DNA of 64,000 nucleotides, taken from NCBI RefSeq assembly GCF_950023065.1, contig NC_088678.1, positions 24,976,580 to 25,040,579 of the forward strand. Direction: 5' to 3'. The position numbers and the translations under genes are program-made. This document shows positions 11,112 to 22,777 of this stretch, piece after piece. Origin of the DNA: Planococcus citri. Lineage: Eukaryota > Arthropoda > Insecta > Hemiptera > Pseudococcidae. The notes below the pieces were generated by a model that did no database searches, was not told the DNA's origin, and was given only the letters and a program-made list of their open reading frames with translations. The number at the start of each line of letters is the position of its first letter. The stretch's first letter is position 1.

Positions 11112-14092
11112 TCACTGAGCTTTACCAGGGACGATGCTCTTTTGGACAATGAGGAATCCTCTTTCGTCGTATAAACCTTCATCTTGAGGAGCAGCAGCGA
11201 AAGCTCTGGCTAATTCTTCTGGCATTGGGGGAGGAGTTGGCAAATGAGCACCTTGGGCTTGGAATCCATTGCTGTCAGCAACGTAGCTTACGGCATATTG
11301 GACACCATCGGGTCCGGTGTAAGCGTACGAGCCTTGTTCAGCTGGAGCTGGTCCATCACCTTGAACTGGGAAGGCAGCTTGGGCTTGGACAGCGATACCG
11401 TTTCCGGTTTCGTATCTATAATGGAATTTTTTTTTTAGAAATATAAAATTTTAAATGCAACTTTTATGCCATATTTAGTTGAGTTTTGAAGAAAAAATTG
11501 TCTCACTTGTAGGAGTAGGAACCGTCTGGGTTTTGATCTTGAACAAAGGCAACGATCGGGATGAAATTATTGGATGCTGAGTTTGAGAGTTGTGCTGGAG
11601 CAGCGACGGCGACTGCGATTAAGGCAGAGATAATGGCGATTTTCATCTGAAATGTATAATTTTTTTTTAGTGACGAACTGTGTGAGATTCTACGAATACA
11701 TATATTTGAGGAATAAATTATTGCAGATTGAATGAATTAAGTAACGTTTCGGTTCGAAAATTTATACGGGTATTTTCTAGCTAGGTACTTATGTATCTAA
11801 TTAGTTATTCTTACGTAAAAATTAAGTACCTATACGAGAACTTGAAACCAAATTGAAGCCATTTTCATATCTTAAAAAATACAGCTCATGAAATATTCAC
11901 TAAGAATAATGGTACATTTTATTCGCTTGCCAGGTTATTTTAACTTCAAAGTAGTTGAAAATTATTTTTTTTAAAGAAATGGATATCATGTTGGAAAAAT
12001 TGATGGTGAGCCTGTTATGAAAATTACACAGAATTTTTGAGTTAAGTACTTTTTTGCCTACTTACATCAACATTGAAAAAAAGAACAAATTCTTGAGCAC
12101 CTCTGGGCAAATAAAAAAAAAATAAAAAGAATAGACCTACTTTGCAATATACTTGCGATAAAATTCGAAATGAGCATCTTATAAAAATTTTTTTCTAATT
12201 TTAGGACCACTAAAGGAAATTTTTCGCTCAGATCGGATTGAAAAATTTGAAAAAATGTGTTAGAATGAAGAATTGCAGTGGCGAAGCAAGGATTTCTTAT
12301 CAGACTTTCAGGCATGAAAAATCAAAATTTGAGATAATTTTCTGAAAAACCTTCATAATGCATGCATGATTACTTCGTGAAAGAAAAACTATTGCACAAA
12401 CGAAGCAAAAACAAAAATTTTTCAAAAAATTAGTTTAAAAACGACGGTTTTTCGGTGTTTTTTTTTTTCAAACGTAAGGTAATTGCTAAAAATTTCAATT
12501 TTTTTAACTCGATCAGTGATCTTAAAACTTGGCACAAACATTTTATAAAATGTTTATTTCAAAATTTATTGCAAGGATAAGTATTGCCTCCAACGACCAA
12601 AAATTGCAAAATATACCTACATTTTGATTTTTTCAAATTTGACCCAGGAGTGTTCTGAAAAAGATTTTTTTTAAAAAATCGTCAACATTATTTTTTTTTT
12701 GGAAAAAATTGAATTGAGGAAGAAGACAAAGGGGGGGGGGGGGGGTGTGATGGAGCCTTTTTTATTCATGACGTCAACGTCGTCAACATTTGAAAAATTT
12801 GCGTAAGTAAGTATTCAGAATGAAAATTTTTAGAACGATGGAAAAAGCGAAGCAAAATAGCTTCTGATGACCTTGTTTTGCATTTTCCAGAAATATGGAA
12901 GAAAAAAGCTCAAAGAGTAGGTAATGCTATTCATTTATTTGCAATATATTTAAAGTTTTTTGTTCTTATAACACTCCAAATATCGTTAATGTTTTTCAGT
13001 TTTATAATTTGGATTTAACAAAAGAAAAAAAATTCATCAAAGTTCAATAATTGAAGATTCATGATAATTTTCAAGTCAGGATTCCTTTTGACCAATATGG
13101 TCTATTTATTTATAATTATTGGACAGGAAGAATTTACTTCGTCGACTTTTCAATAAAATAAAGGCAAAAATACAAAATATTACAAATTAATCTTGATCTA
13201 AAAACTTCTTGCTGAAATTTTAGAATTTAATTGAGAAAAAAATAAAATATAAGATTGAAAATATCTGCCCACATAAGTAGGTATTATTTATCTAAATTTT
13301 AAAAATGATTTCATCCATAGTTCAAAACTTCTACTTTTCTCTTCAATTAGCGGACTAGCGGTATAGGGGAGGGGGGAGGAAAAAAGAGAGAGGTGACAGT
13401 CTTGAAAAATATTTGGTAATTTTTCAAAATTCATTTTGAACAAAAATCATCACCAAAAACAAGTCAAAATTTGGGAATTCTATTTCAATACAACTGGTCT
13501 GATTAGAGCTCCAGGTGCACAAATAAACACCTGTACAAAATAATAATATCATTGAGTAAAAAAAATTCAAATATTAAAGATTTGAATTTTGAGATTTCAC
13601 GATTTCAATTAATAACTGATTTGCATATTTAGTTAAAAAGTAAGTAAAAATATTTCCACTTTTCTCATGACAAATTGCAAAATTAATTTTATAAACAAGC
13701 AATGAGAAACACATAAATCCACGCAGAAGGTCATTTTTGAGTCGACATATACAATAGGTGAAACTCTCCGTCCCTTATTGTAAAAAATATTGATTGAAGA
13801 AGAAATTGAATGAGATAAAAAAAAACAATGAAAATAATGTTTCAAATATTCAAACTTGTACGTCTACTGCGTTTTTTTCGATCACATCAATCACATTTAT
13901 AATAAGCACATAAGTAATGTTAAGCATGATCTATTAAAAAAAAAAAAAAAAAAAAAATGCACTTTATTAAATTAATTAATTCCGATGCACTTTTTCTTCA
14001 CAAGGAACCGAAACCAAAAAAAGAATTTGAAAAAATTGTATTATTATTACAAAATGTATTTGTATTCTGTATCACAATCAACTTACATGCAT
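11112..14092 (-). CDS. Gene B: RR-1 cuticular protein, CPR family (3 exons, 149 aa)
   Basis: Coding exons are 14087-14092 (ATG CAT, then GTAAGT), 11507-11646 (acceptor ATTTCAG; ends phase 2 before GTGAGA) and 11112-11415 (acceptor TTATAG; TGA at 11112-11114). The joined frame is 450 nt. A signal peptide occupies about residues 1-19 (MHMKIAIISALIAVAVAAPA). The extended RR-1 chitin-binding domain runs from about DGSYSYKYETGNGI (43-56) through GSYAYTGPDG (77-86), YVADSNGF (93-100) and GAHLPTPPP (104-112). This gives the family pattern G-x-Y-x-Y-x-x-P-D-G ... Y-x-A-D-x-x-G-F ... G-x-H-L-P. CPR proteins are secreted by epidermal cells and bind chitin in soft cuticle (RR-1). The splice between residues K49 and Y50 falls at the usual place inside the motif. 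Identification is firm; the exact orthologue cannot be named. Confidence 0.93.
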
Positions 14093-14149
14093 GTTGAATA
14101 TTGTTTTAATGAAACAAAGAGTAAAGTAAACAATCACAAAACTCACGAA

Positions 14150-14192
14150 AACACGAATTGAAATTTTTGAGTTGCAAAATGTCTTTATATAA
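14150..14192 (-). promoter_or_regulatory. Core promoter of gene B
   Basis: Minus-strand TATATAAAG at about 14183-14191. A transcription start about 30 bases downstream (near 14155-14160, TTTCAATTC) would give a 5' UTR of about 65 nt before ATG 14092-14090 and the GTAAGT donor at 14086. Confidence 0.6.
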
Positions 14193-14199
14193 TGCGAAT

Positions 14200-16755
14200 A
14201 GCTAAGTAGATTATACCGTTGGTATGAGTTAAGAGGGTGTTGTACATGTACAAGTACCTACGAGACATACAGGATGGGTTTTTTATAACAAGTGTCTGGC
14301 AAATGCGGATTTTATTTTAAAAATTTAGGTGAAAGTAATCGCAATACGGGATCGTAAAGATTTCCATCCAGTAGCTACCTATACTCGGCACGTGAGAAAA
14401 AAAAATCCATCATAAGCCAAATTTTTTCTCTGTGTTGTGTTGAGAAATGCTGAAAATCTTAATTATGCTCTCTGATGATTAAATTATGTTAAAATATTTT
14501 CGAAGATTGAACCGAGAATCGCATTCTCTCGGTGTGTACTTGGACGTGTACTAAGAAGTAGGTATATATTAAGTACATTTAAATTTAAAATTAGTTTTAT
14601 AAATAAATTTGAACCTGAGTACAAATAGCAATTAGGTACATGTTCAATCGAATTTTTAATGGTAATTTCCGTTCGGTTCCAATACTTTGATAATCTAAAA
14701 GCGAAATTTTGTATTTGGATGGTTGATTTATTTTATGTAGAGTATAATGGTGGGAAACGAGTTTACGAATGCAAAAAATGGATACGAGGTTAGTCTGGTG
14801 ATTGAATTTTTTGCTCGGTGAGTATACGGTGCAAGTTTACTTGAGAACTGCATTTGTTGATAAATTTGCAAGTTTCATTTTTATGATTAGTAAATATGTA
14901 ATACTTTAAAAATACAAATTGATATTAAGCATTTGAATATTTTGTTTAAGTACTGTATTTTATTTTTAATGAATGATCGAGTAAGTATAATATTCAACTC
15001 GATTTGGCACTTTCATTTACCATAATTACCTAATTACTTTGATGGTCATAGTCGAAGTATTGAAAATTCGCCCAGAAATTCTTCAACTGAAATCTTCGAG
15101 TTGTTGTTTTCTTGCCTAAAGAATAAGAATTTGAAGTATTCGTTTGGTTAAGTAACACGTATTCAGCGGCACGTACAATTTAAATACCTACTTACATATC
15201 ATACCTAATTATTAAGCATCCAGCAAGATCCGTCTGACAGCTCAAGCGTTGCTCTTGATCAAACATGTGCGAATAAGGTGGATACACTACTTCTTTTAGA
15301 TCATTCATAACTAGACATGAAATCATTTCTAAAAATAAGAGCCCACGTTTCATTTTTTTTTTTTTATTTTTGTAAAAAATTATTTAGAAAATTTTCCACG
15401 AACTAGTAGTTTTTGATGAAAAAAAAAAACAAGAAAGTGGTATAAATTTCATTACGTAAGGATTTCATGAAAACCACAAAAAATCCTCATGTAGAGTGCC
15501 TATTCTTTCTTTGCATAAAGAAGTTGGAAAATTTCACTCACGTTAGTACACCTTTATTGACTACTAGGAGACAAAGATTATAAATCATTTTTTTGTTAGA
15601 AATGTATATAGACTCAAGTACTTACTTGAAAACATTTTTTACGAAATATTCGGCAGTTTTGTTGCTCTTTATCGTTTTCTTACAACGTCTGATTTTTCTA
15701 AAAAAAAAATCAAGTTATAAATGTTTATTCCAGGTATTTATTGAAAAACAACGTTAACTGAATGAAGAATTCCAACTTTTAAGGAGGTTTATTTTCATCT
15801 CAAAATTGACCCAAACTTTTTGTAAAAATTTGATACACCAATAGCTTTCTCTATTCTTAAAAATTTGCAAAGAAAATTGAAAAATCAGTTTTGACAGTCT
15901 AAAATTTGATTCTGAGATTTGGATGACATCAAAGTTGACGAACCAGCAGTTGCACGACTCACGACTGACGAGTAAACGACTTCCACTTGCAGTTGGTAGT
16001 ATACAGGTACATACTTAATAATACATAGTACATACTTGAATAAACAGTGATCACATCTAGAACAAATTTTCCAAAAATGCTCTTTTACAATATCAATTTG
16101 TATCAAAAGTAGTGTTTTTTTTTCATTTTTTTTTCGCTTAAAATACCTAGCCATGTTTTTAAGTAAGGTAAGTCATTTTTTTTCTAAAATTGGCCATTTT
16201 CGCCAAATATTTATTTTTGTCAAAATGATAATTTTTTTTGCCAAAAATAACAATTTTTTGCAAAATTAGTGTTTGTTTTTCTGAAAGTACAAATACATAA
16301 TTAGTTTTCCAAGTAAATAATTTTTGTGAGAAATAATAACTTTTTGCAATATTTGAAGGTAGGTATTAGGTAATTATTTTTGTATGTAATACTTACTTAG
16401 GTAGTTTTTCTCAAAAATGATCACGTGCCAATTTTTTGCAACAAAAAAAATAATCAATAAAATAAAAAAGGAAAACAGTTTTGATTTGTACTTCATTTTT
16501 TCCAAAAAATTAATGACGTATTCATTTTTTTAGTCATTTCTACCAAAATAGTCACTTTTGGAAAATACATAATATATTGATTTTTTGCCAAATAAATACT
16601 TAAGTACCTACTTGAGAAATCATTTTCTGCCCAAATAATCAAGTTTTGCCAATAAAGAACCATTTTTACATTGATCCTTTTTTCTCAAAATAATCAGTTT
16701 TCAACAAAAATACCTGATATATTTTTTTTTTCATAAAAACCATTTTTGTAAACTT
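14200..16755. other. Region upstream of gene B without a gene
   Basis: Unique AT-rich sequence to about 16150, then low-complexity sequence in which TTTTTGCCAAAA and TCATTTTT words repeat irregularly (about 16180-16750). It leads into the modular transposon at 16756 and resumes after it (18120-18300). The modular element therefore appears inserted into an older low-complexity repeat. Confidence 0.45.
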
Positions 16756-18117
16756 ACAAGGGAACCTCTTGAGGTGTCACACTCCGATTTGAACGGGACT
16801 GCGATTTTTAGAAAGAGCATAGTCTAAAAACCCAAAACCAAATTTTCAGCTGCCTAACTTCATTTTTCGATTTTTGGCGAATTTTTGAAAATTCAAAATT
16901 GACTGTTTTTGGTGACTTATGCTTTTTTTAAAAAGTAGGTATGTACTTGATCAGTACAAATGGTCAAAATATGTCCCAAAACTAATATTAATTATCCGAA
17001 TCCAAATTTCACCATTTCCAGCCATTCTGGATCCTCCAGCGCGATTTTTCAATTTCTCCAGAATTTTGAATTTGCTCCAGAAGGCGTGAATATGCAGTTG
17101 GGCAGCTAAAAATCGAGTTCTATATTACACTCGACCTGTTTAACGAGTTTATCCACATTTGAGCCGAATTGGAGAGTGACACCTCAAGAGTGGTTTTTTG
17201 AGGTGTCATTTTCGCTCCAAAACGGCTGGAAATGGTAGAATTTGCGCTCCGAGGGTTAGTTCTTGAAGAAATACAGCGATTCGCGCAAATTTCAAAAATT
17301 TCCACACAAAAGGGAAACTTTTGATTTTTTTGATTTTTTAATTTTGAAAAAAGCTGGTCAAAAAACCACTCTTGAGGTGTCACTCATAAAATCGGGTCAA
17401 ATGTAGATAAACTCGTTAAACAGGTCGAGTGTAATATACAACTCGATTTTTAGCTGCCCAACTGCATATTACGCCTTCTGGAGCAAATTCAAAACTGTGG
17501 AGAAATTGAAAAATTGCGCTGGAGGCTCCAGAATGGCTGGAAATTGGGAAATTTGGATTTGGGGGGTTAGTTTTGGACAAAATACAGCGATTCGCGTGAA
17601 TTTCAAAAATTTCCACTCAAAAGGGAAACTTTTGATTTTTTTGATTTTTTAATTTTGAAAAAAGCTGGCCAAAAAGCCACTTTTGAGGTGTCACTCTCAA
17701 AATCGGCTCAAATGTAAATAAACTCGTTAAACAGGTCGAGTGTAATATACAACTCGATTTTTAGCTGCCCAACTGCATATTCATGCCTTCTGGAGCAATC
17801 AAAATTCTGGAGAAATTGAAAAATCGCGCTGGAGGCTCCAGAATGACCGGAAATGGTGAAATTTGGATTTGGGTAATTAATATTAGTTTTGGGACTTATT
17901 TTGACCATTTTTATTGATCAAGTACCTACGTGCTTTTTAAAAAAAAAAAGCATAAATCGCCAAAAACAATCAATTTTGAATTTTCGAAAATTCGCCAAAA
18001 ATCGAAAAATGAACTTGGGCAGCTGAAAATTTGGTTAAGGGGGTTTTAGACTATGCTCTTTCCAAAAATCGCAGTCCCGTTCAAATCGGAGTGTGACACC
18101 TCAAGAGGTTCTCTTGT
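16756..18117. mobile_element. Modular inverted-repeat element, complete copy (1362 bp)
   Basis: The ends are inverted repeats of roughly 270 bp starting ACAAGGGAACCTCTTGAGGT on the left and mirrored at 18098-18117 with one mismatch. Inside are three copies of a unit of about 180 bp containing the words CTCCAGAATTTTGAATTTGC, GTGAATATGCAGTTGGGCAG, AACGAGTTTATCCACATTTG and GTGACACCTCAAGAG. The first unit (about 17025-17200) is forward; the second (about 17365-17550) and third (about 17675-17855) are reversed and 311 bp apart. The terminal word TTGAGGTGTCAC recurs at unit edges. No coding capacity; non-autonomous. Superfamily undetermined because no unambiguous target duplication is visible. Confidence 0.8.
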
Positions 18118-20545
18118 TAGGATAGTAATTTTTTTCCAAAAAAAAAGGTAGGTAACCATTCATCAAAAAATTACCTACTCATTTTTCTCAAAAAATGCTC
18201 AGTTTTTTCCATTTTTTCACTTTTTTTTTTTGTTGCAAAATTAGTTATGTCTTGTTGTCAAATATTACCCATTTTTTGTCAAAAAATTATGACACTTGCA
18301 CCAAAAATGCTCATTTTGCAGTGAAAGAAATATTTTAGCATCAAAGTGAAGAAAAGAGTACATACTTTTTTCTATAAAATATCTTGGAAATAACTGCACA
18401 ACTAACTCCTCGAGGCAAAAATAAATTCCCCGGTTGCATTTCATTCCAATATTACGAAATTAACGTCGCTAACCTAAAACCCAAAGGCACACATACCACA
18501 AGCAAAAGTGCATGTCATCTGGTAGCTGGCACATACTGCGTGGGTTGAAAGGCTCGTCGCCATCAATATCGCAACTCGCAATATCCAAGCGTGAAATAAG
18601 TTGTCTACCCATAACGCCTTCATATCTAATCAATTAATATCGATAAACATTTTAATCTTCTCAGCACCGCCAATACTGGCAATACTAATGATTTAAAATT
18701 AATAAACTAGTCGAAATAAGTAAAAAGAAAAAAAGTCGCATCAAGTAGTGTAGCAAAACGAGTGATAAAAAATTTACCATTAAGAATTCATCAGTACATC
18801 AATACATATAAGTAGGTGTACGGTGCTATGTGTCTTTTTTACGATGCTAATACGATCGTTACTCGTTTTTCTCACCTTAACTTATTAGCACAATGTAGGC
18901 TAATAAAAAAACGAGTTTTTTTTTAGCCATATTAATACGATAATTTTTTTAATTTATTTCTTATAAAGCCTACCGGTTTTGCGTATTCCCATGAACTATT
19001 CTCTCAAAGAGGCTATAATTTTAATGATAGATTTCTCGGTTATCGTAAATCTCTGAAATCAAATATGACGCCCAAGGCTAGATTAGCTACTGCTGATAGA
19101 CTGGCGCAAAATCCGATGCATTTTACATTGCGAAACACGCGCGTACTTACCTTTAATTAACACGCTTCAACGGTAGCGACGCGATGGTCAAGTTTGTCAC
19201 ATTCATACCTACTGCTATAGATTACTGGGATACCTGGATGAGCGATGGAATTTGCCGTTATAGTTCCGATATCGATTGACTGAAATGAGCTTACGAGTGG
19301 TTTTTTCAGGCGATTTGACGATTGATGGGTGACGAAAGCTGTGAAATGAATGGTCTAGAATGTGCCATTGGAGACTGTAAACTGGCAACCTTGAACCTAA
19401 TAAGAGACACGTGAGAAAATCATCCTACGGTAGAATGAATTGTTTGTCTGAAAAGAAAATAATTTTTTGGTAGAGGAATCGTCATCACATCAATGAATGG
19501 CTAGACTTACTGCTGAGCCTGAAAAACTTCCATAAAATGAATCTTTAAGACGTGTTCTAATAAGTAAGGCTTTGGATTACATGCTAGGTATTAAATTAGA
19601 TTTTTTTTCAAGTTGTTTTGGAAACATTTGTTGGAGTAGTCTTATTGTCTTCCAGTGACCAAATTATTAAATTCGATTCATTTTGCTCGATGATAGGTCG
19701 TATATTATTTGGGAGGGGGGGAGGGTAATTATTTTTAATAAAAATTTCAATCTACAGGATGGTTAATTTAGAGGTTTTTGAGCATTCTGTTTCCTTTTTT
19801 TAAGACACCTTCTTGAGGTAGACCATTTTTGTATTTTTTCGGATCATGGACGAAGTATGGAGGTCTCAATGGCGAAAAAATGAGGTCATATGAACGAGTT
19901 GGAAATTTTAGACCGCCATCCCTTTATAAAGCTGTGGTTATGCAGCTTCAAAATTTTGAAAAAATTTGTTTTTTCATTTAAAAAAAATATTTCAAATGAT
20001 ATTTAGGTTAAAGAATGAACCTCTCTCCCCCTCTAACCCTCAAAAAACTAAATATGGCCAAAAAAATAAGTACCTACATAAAAAGGGACACGTTTCGAAA
20101 TTTTTGTAACAGTCGGGCAAATGTTTGGAACTATTGAAAGCATTTTTATTTGACGTTTTTCGATTATTTTTACATTTTTTAGGGTGGTGAGGAGAGGAAG
20201 AGGGTATTAATAGTTATTTACGAAGAAAAAATTTTTAAAATAAGTTTACCCATGTCAAAAATGAACCTTTTTTTTTTCAATTTTGAAGCCACAGATTGCA
20301 GCCTACATTGGAAGCCTGGTATTCTTGGGACGTTGAAACTACATACCTACTTTGATTAAAAAATTTAACTTATTCTTACCCACCAAAGAAAATGTGTGCA
20401 CGTCCAAAAAAAGGAGCAGGTAACGGGAAACCCCTTTAAGTATATGCCTACATATCAATTTACATGTGCTCAAAATAGAGAATAAGTGATGGGGAGACTG
20501 GAGAGGAAAATAAAAAAACATAATGTGTTGATGACTTAGGTAGGT
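18118..20545. other. Gene-free stretch between the modular element and the Penelope-like element
   Basis: Low-complexity repeat to about 18370, then less AT-biased unique sequence (about 18420-19560) containing a candidate 5' exon at 19151-19282, then AT-rich sequence. No coding sequence can be supported. Confidence 0.4.
19151..19282 (-). other. Candidate initiator plus short 5' exon
   Basis: On the minus strand a TTTCAGTCAATC initiator-like sequence (about 19275-19282) is followed 130 bases later by a strong donor AAAG-GTAAGTAC (19151/19150). An ATG in between opens a 17-codon frame that stops just before the donor, so the exon would be mostly untranslated. It could be an alternative first exon for gene B, whose exon 2 begins with its own ATG. 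No TATA box is seen. Speculative. Confidence 0.25.
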
Positions 20546-20580
20546 ATATGTATTGGAAAAGAAAAACTCTCTCCATTTTT

Positions 20581-20637
20581 CAAGCTTTATTATTGCAAAG
20601 ATCTTTTCAAAAAGTACAACTTATCATCATCAGGCAA
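20581..20637 (-). ncRNA. Hammerhead ribozyme motif, left inverted copy
   Basis: The reverse complement of the left repeat has the same core: stem I UUGC/GCAA, CUGAUGA (20633-20627), stem II, GAAA (20608-20605), AA-GAUC-UU and U17 at 20597. One A-to-U change weakens stem II, and the outer CAAG/CUUG helix of the right copy is not formed here because sequence beyond the inner stem differs. It is on the strand opposite to the retroelement ORF. Confidence 0.6.
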
Positions 20638-20933
20638 GCTATAGACACTCTTATCAAAAACCATATAAGCAAACAAAGATTGAAAGAGATCACCACATTC
20701 CAAAGAGATAAACCAGACAATAGAAGAATCAAGTTGACCCACTACCCAGTCATAATCATAACCGACAAACTTTGCCAGATCTTTAGGAAAAACGATTTAG
20801 AACCAGTCACAACTAATCAACATAAACTGAAAACACTACTAGGAAGCCTCAAGGACAAGGACCCAAAAACTGACCAACCAGGTATTTATAAGATCACATG
20901 CTCTGGCTGTTACAAACTTTATATAGGACAAAC

Positions 20934-21426
20934 TAGAGCCCTGCGCCACCATGCCACCACTGCCACCACCAATTTTTCAAATATTTTTTGAGCCACCACA
21001 GCCGTTTCAAAAATTATTTCAGCCACCATCGCCCCTGCTGAGTAATCCGCCAGGCTGAGCTGGCTCAACTCACTCAAATGGCAAATTTCAGAGAGATTTT
21101 TCACATATTTTGGTTTTTTCAAGTGGCAAAAGTGGCACTACTTTTTGTTATTGCCACACAATACTAAAAAGCCCTCTCTTCTCAGCTCGAAAATGAATAG
21201 GTATTTTAAGAAGTTGAATTTAATTTTGCGTACAAACTTATATTTTGGGGTAATTTTATAATCTACTAAAAATTACCGCAAAATTTAACTTTGTAGCCAG
21301 CTGAGCCGCAGAGTAAAATGTTTGCAGCCCGCCAAAAACTACGACTGTAATCAGCTCCATTGCCAGCCACAGTGTTCTGCATACCACAGCCACTGCCAAT
21401 CATTTTAATGTCGGCGCAGGGCTCTA
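20934..21426. mobile_element. hAT-like non-autonomous element (493 bp), inserted in the GIY-YIG region
   Basis: Perfect 14-bp terminal inverted repeats TAGAGCCCTGCGCC / GGCGCAGGGCTCTA, flanked by a perfect 8-bp duplication GGACAAAC (20926-20933 and 21427-21434). The 8-bp duplication and the YARAG-type end are hAT hallmarks. The interior carries many GCCAC (GTGGC on the other strand) words clustered near both ends. GTGGC-like subterminal repeats are the known binding sites of Hermes-type hAT transposases. No transposase frame. Confidence 0.92.
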
Positions 21427-21595
21427 GGACAAACTACCCTATTGACAAAATTATGCATAAAAACAGGCGTGTAGATACATAATGCGTGAATTTGGACTTT
21501 TTTCAAAAAGAAAAACATGTGATTCAGCCTGCATAAAAGTAATGTTAAAACATGTAAAATAAAAGAAAAATTGAAAAAAACTTCTACCCTGGGTG

Positions 21596-21660
21596 GGAAT
21601 TGAACCTGGGACTTGTGGTTTCTATTTTTCCGCGTTACCTAGCCGTAGCCCACTCTGCCA
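21596..21660 (-). repeat. tRNA-like module, left arm of the palindromic element
   Basis: On the minus strand an A-box-like TGGCAGAGTGGGCTA (21660-21646) and a B-box GGTTCAATTCC (21606-21596) are spaced as in a Ser/Leu-type tRNA, followed downstream by a T run. It lacks a convincing cloverleaf and is inside a transposon, so it is a tRNA-derived sequence rather than a tRNA gene. Confidence 0.6.
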
Positions 21661-21839
21661 CTTCGCCGCTTGCGAAGACTGGGAAGAGTGAAGTTATTTC
21701 TGCATTGCTTGTGCGTTGTGAACTTATTAAATTTTTAAATTTTTCGCCCTGAACTTATTAAATTTTTAAATTTTTCGCCCAAGTCCAAAAAGTGCAAACA
21801 TTTATGGGGAAATAACTCTACTCTTTGTAAGCAGCAAAG

Positions 21840-21898
21840 TGGTCGAGTGGGTTAGGTAATGCAGAAAAATAGAAACTTCAAGTCCTGGGTTTGATCCC
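21840..21898 (+). repeat. tRNA-like module, right arm of the palindromic element
   Basis: Plus-strand A-box-like TGGTCGAGTGGGTTA (21840-21854) and B-box GGTTTGATCCC (21888-21898), then TTTTTTTT at 21912-21919, which would act as a Pol III terminator. It is the inverted partner of the 21596-21660 module. Confidence 0.6.
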
Positions 21899-22711
21899 CA
21901 TCCAGGGCAAATTTTTTTTCAATTTTTATTTAATTTTACATGCTTTAACATTTACACATGATATTCGCAGGCTGAATCGCATGATTTTTTTGATAAAAGT
22001 CCAAATCGTTACCTTAATGCCAAATCCGAGTATGTCCATATAAAAAAAGTACGATTTTACGCATCACTGGTAAGGTTCGGATATGCTCGGAAGGGTTTGT
22101 TGAGTTCTGATTGAACATCAGTCAGCTTTGTGCATCTTCGGTGGTGCATTTTAACTGTACTCAGATGCAAATTTTTCAATTCAGGGCTTCCCAGAGTCTT
22201 ATCAGTGACGCAAAACGACAATGTTTTTTTTTGGATGGACATACTCGGATTTGGCAATAAGGTAACGAAATTCACGCATGCTTGTGCTATGCATAAAAGC
22301 ATGCGTTTTAGCATGCTATCCCATAATTTTTGTCAATAGGGTAAGAGAAACATCATAACCAGATACAAGGAACACATGCACAAAGCTAAATACTCGTACA
22401 ATATTGAAGGAAAATCAGCAATAGGAGACCACATTATGCTCGTAGCAACTGGACACACAATAACTGAACTAAACTTGACCCTAGAAAAACCAGTTACTAG
22501 AATATCAGAACTATCATTAGGGAAGCAATAGCCATGCACAAAAACAATAGAGAAAAACTCCTCAATGATGACTTGGGACCTTTGGACATTGACCTGCTCA
22601 AATGCCTACATAGAACCAGTCACATACATACTCCAACAAACAGACACACCCATCCTGTGATAGTGACCACACCCTAGTTTTAGGACCAATCACAACTCAG
22701 AGAAGCTGACG

Positions 22712-22777
22712 CAAGTGCTCTTGCCTGATGATGAAAAGTTGTACTTTTTGAAAAGATCTTTGCAATAATAAAGCTTG
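22712..22777 (+). ncRNA. Hammerhead ribozyme motif, right copy (Penelope-like terminal repeat)
   Basis: All core elements occur in order. CUGAUGA is at 22725-22731. A stem II hairpin GAAAAGU-UGU-ACUUUUU follows after one extra U, then GAAA at 22750-22753. A minimal stem III is AA-GAUC-UU, with U17 at 22761. Stem I is UUGC (22721-22724) paired with GCAA (22762-22765), continued after an internal loop by CAAG (22712-22715) with CUUG (22774-22777). Self-cleavage would fall between 22761 and 22762. Short-stem-III hammerheads are known in terminal repeats of Penelope-like elements. The extra U before stem II and U rather than C at position 17 may lower activity. Structure was read by eye. Confidence 0.7.

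Larger units (their letters stand above)
21437..22341. mobile_element. Palindromic TA-flanked element (905 bp, Tc1/mariner-type target), next to the hAT insertion
   Basis: Ends are CCCTATTGACAAAATTATG and its mirror (one-base gap), flanked by TA on both sides (21435-21436 and 22342-22343). Long stretches of the two halves are inverted copies of each other, including a tRNA-like module in each arm and the block GTATGTCCAT/ATGGACATAC near the right end. A 31-bp direct duplication (about 21718-21780, TTAAATTTTTAAATTTTTCG) sits near the centre. No transposase. It lies two bases from the right target duplication of the neighbouring hAT element. Confidence 0.85.
20640..22677 (+). pseudogene. Penelope-like ORF remnant: linker and GIY-YIG endonuclease, interrupted and frameshifted
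   Basis: Upstream part (to about 20935): QRDKPDNRRIKLTHYP, a hydrophobic strand, LCQIFRKNDLEPVTT, LLGSLKDKDPKTDQPGIYKI, CSGCYKLYIGQT. This matches the family pattern of a conserved linker, then the GIY motif (GIYKITC) and the YIG motif (YIGQT). After the two transposon insertions the same frame resumes at 22344 with an arginine-containing helix region TRYKEHMHKAK, then an SAIGDH motif of the kind seen late in the domain. A single-base frame change near 22505-22515 separates this from the C-terminal segment REAIAMHKNNREKLLNDD, ending at TAG 22675-22677. With insertions, frameshift and missing reverse transcriptase it cannot make an active protein. Confidence 0.85.

Noticed and set aside
11225..11446. 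Plus-strand open frames over gene B exon 3
   Set aside because: Antisense shadows of a clear RR-1 exon; they also cross the intron boundary.
17120..17908. Minus-strand frames of 66-87 codons with similar sequences inside the modular element
   Set aside because: Their similarity comes from the duplicated units of a non-coding transposon; frames are short and have no domain.
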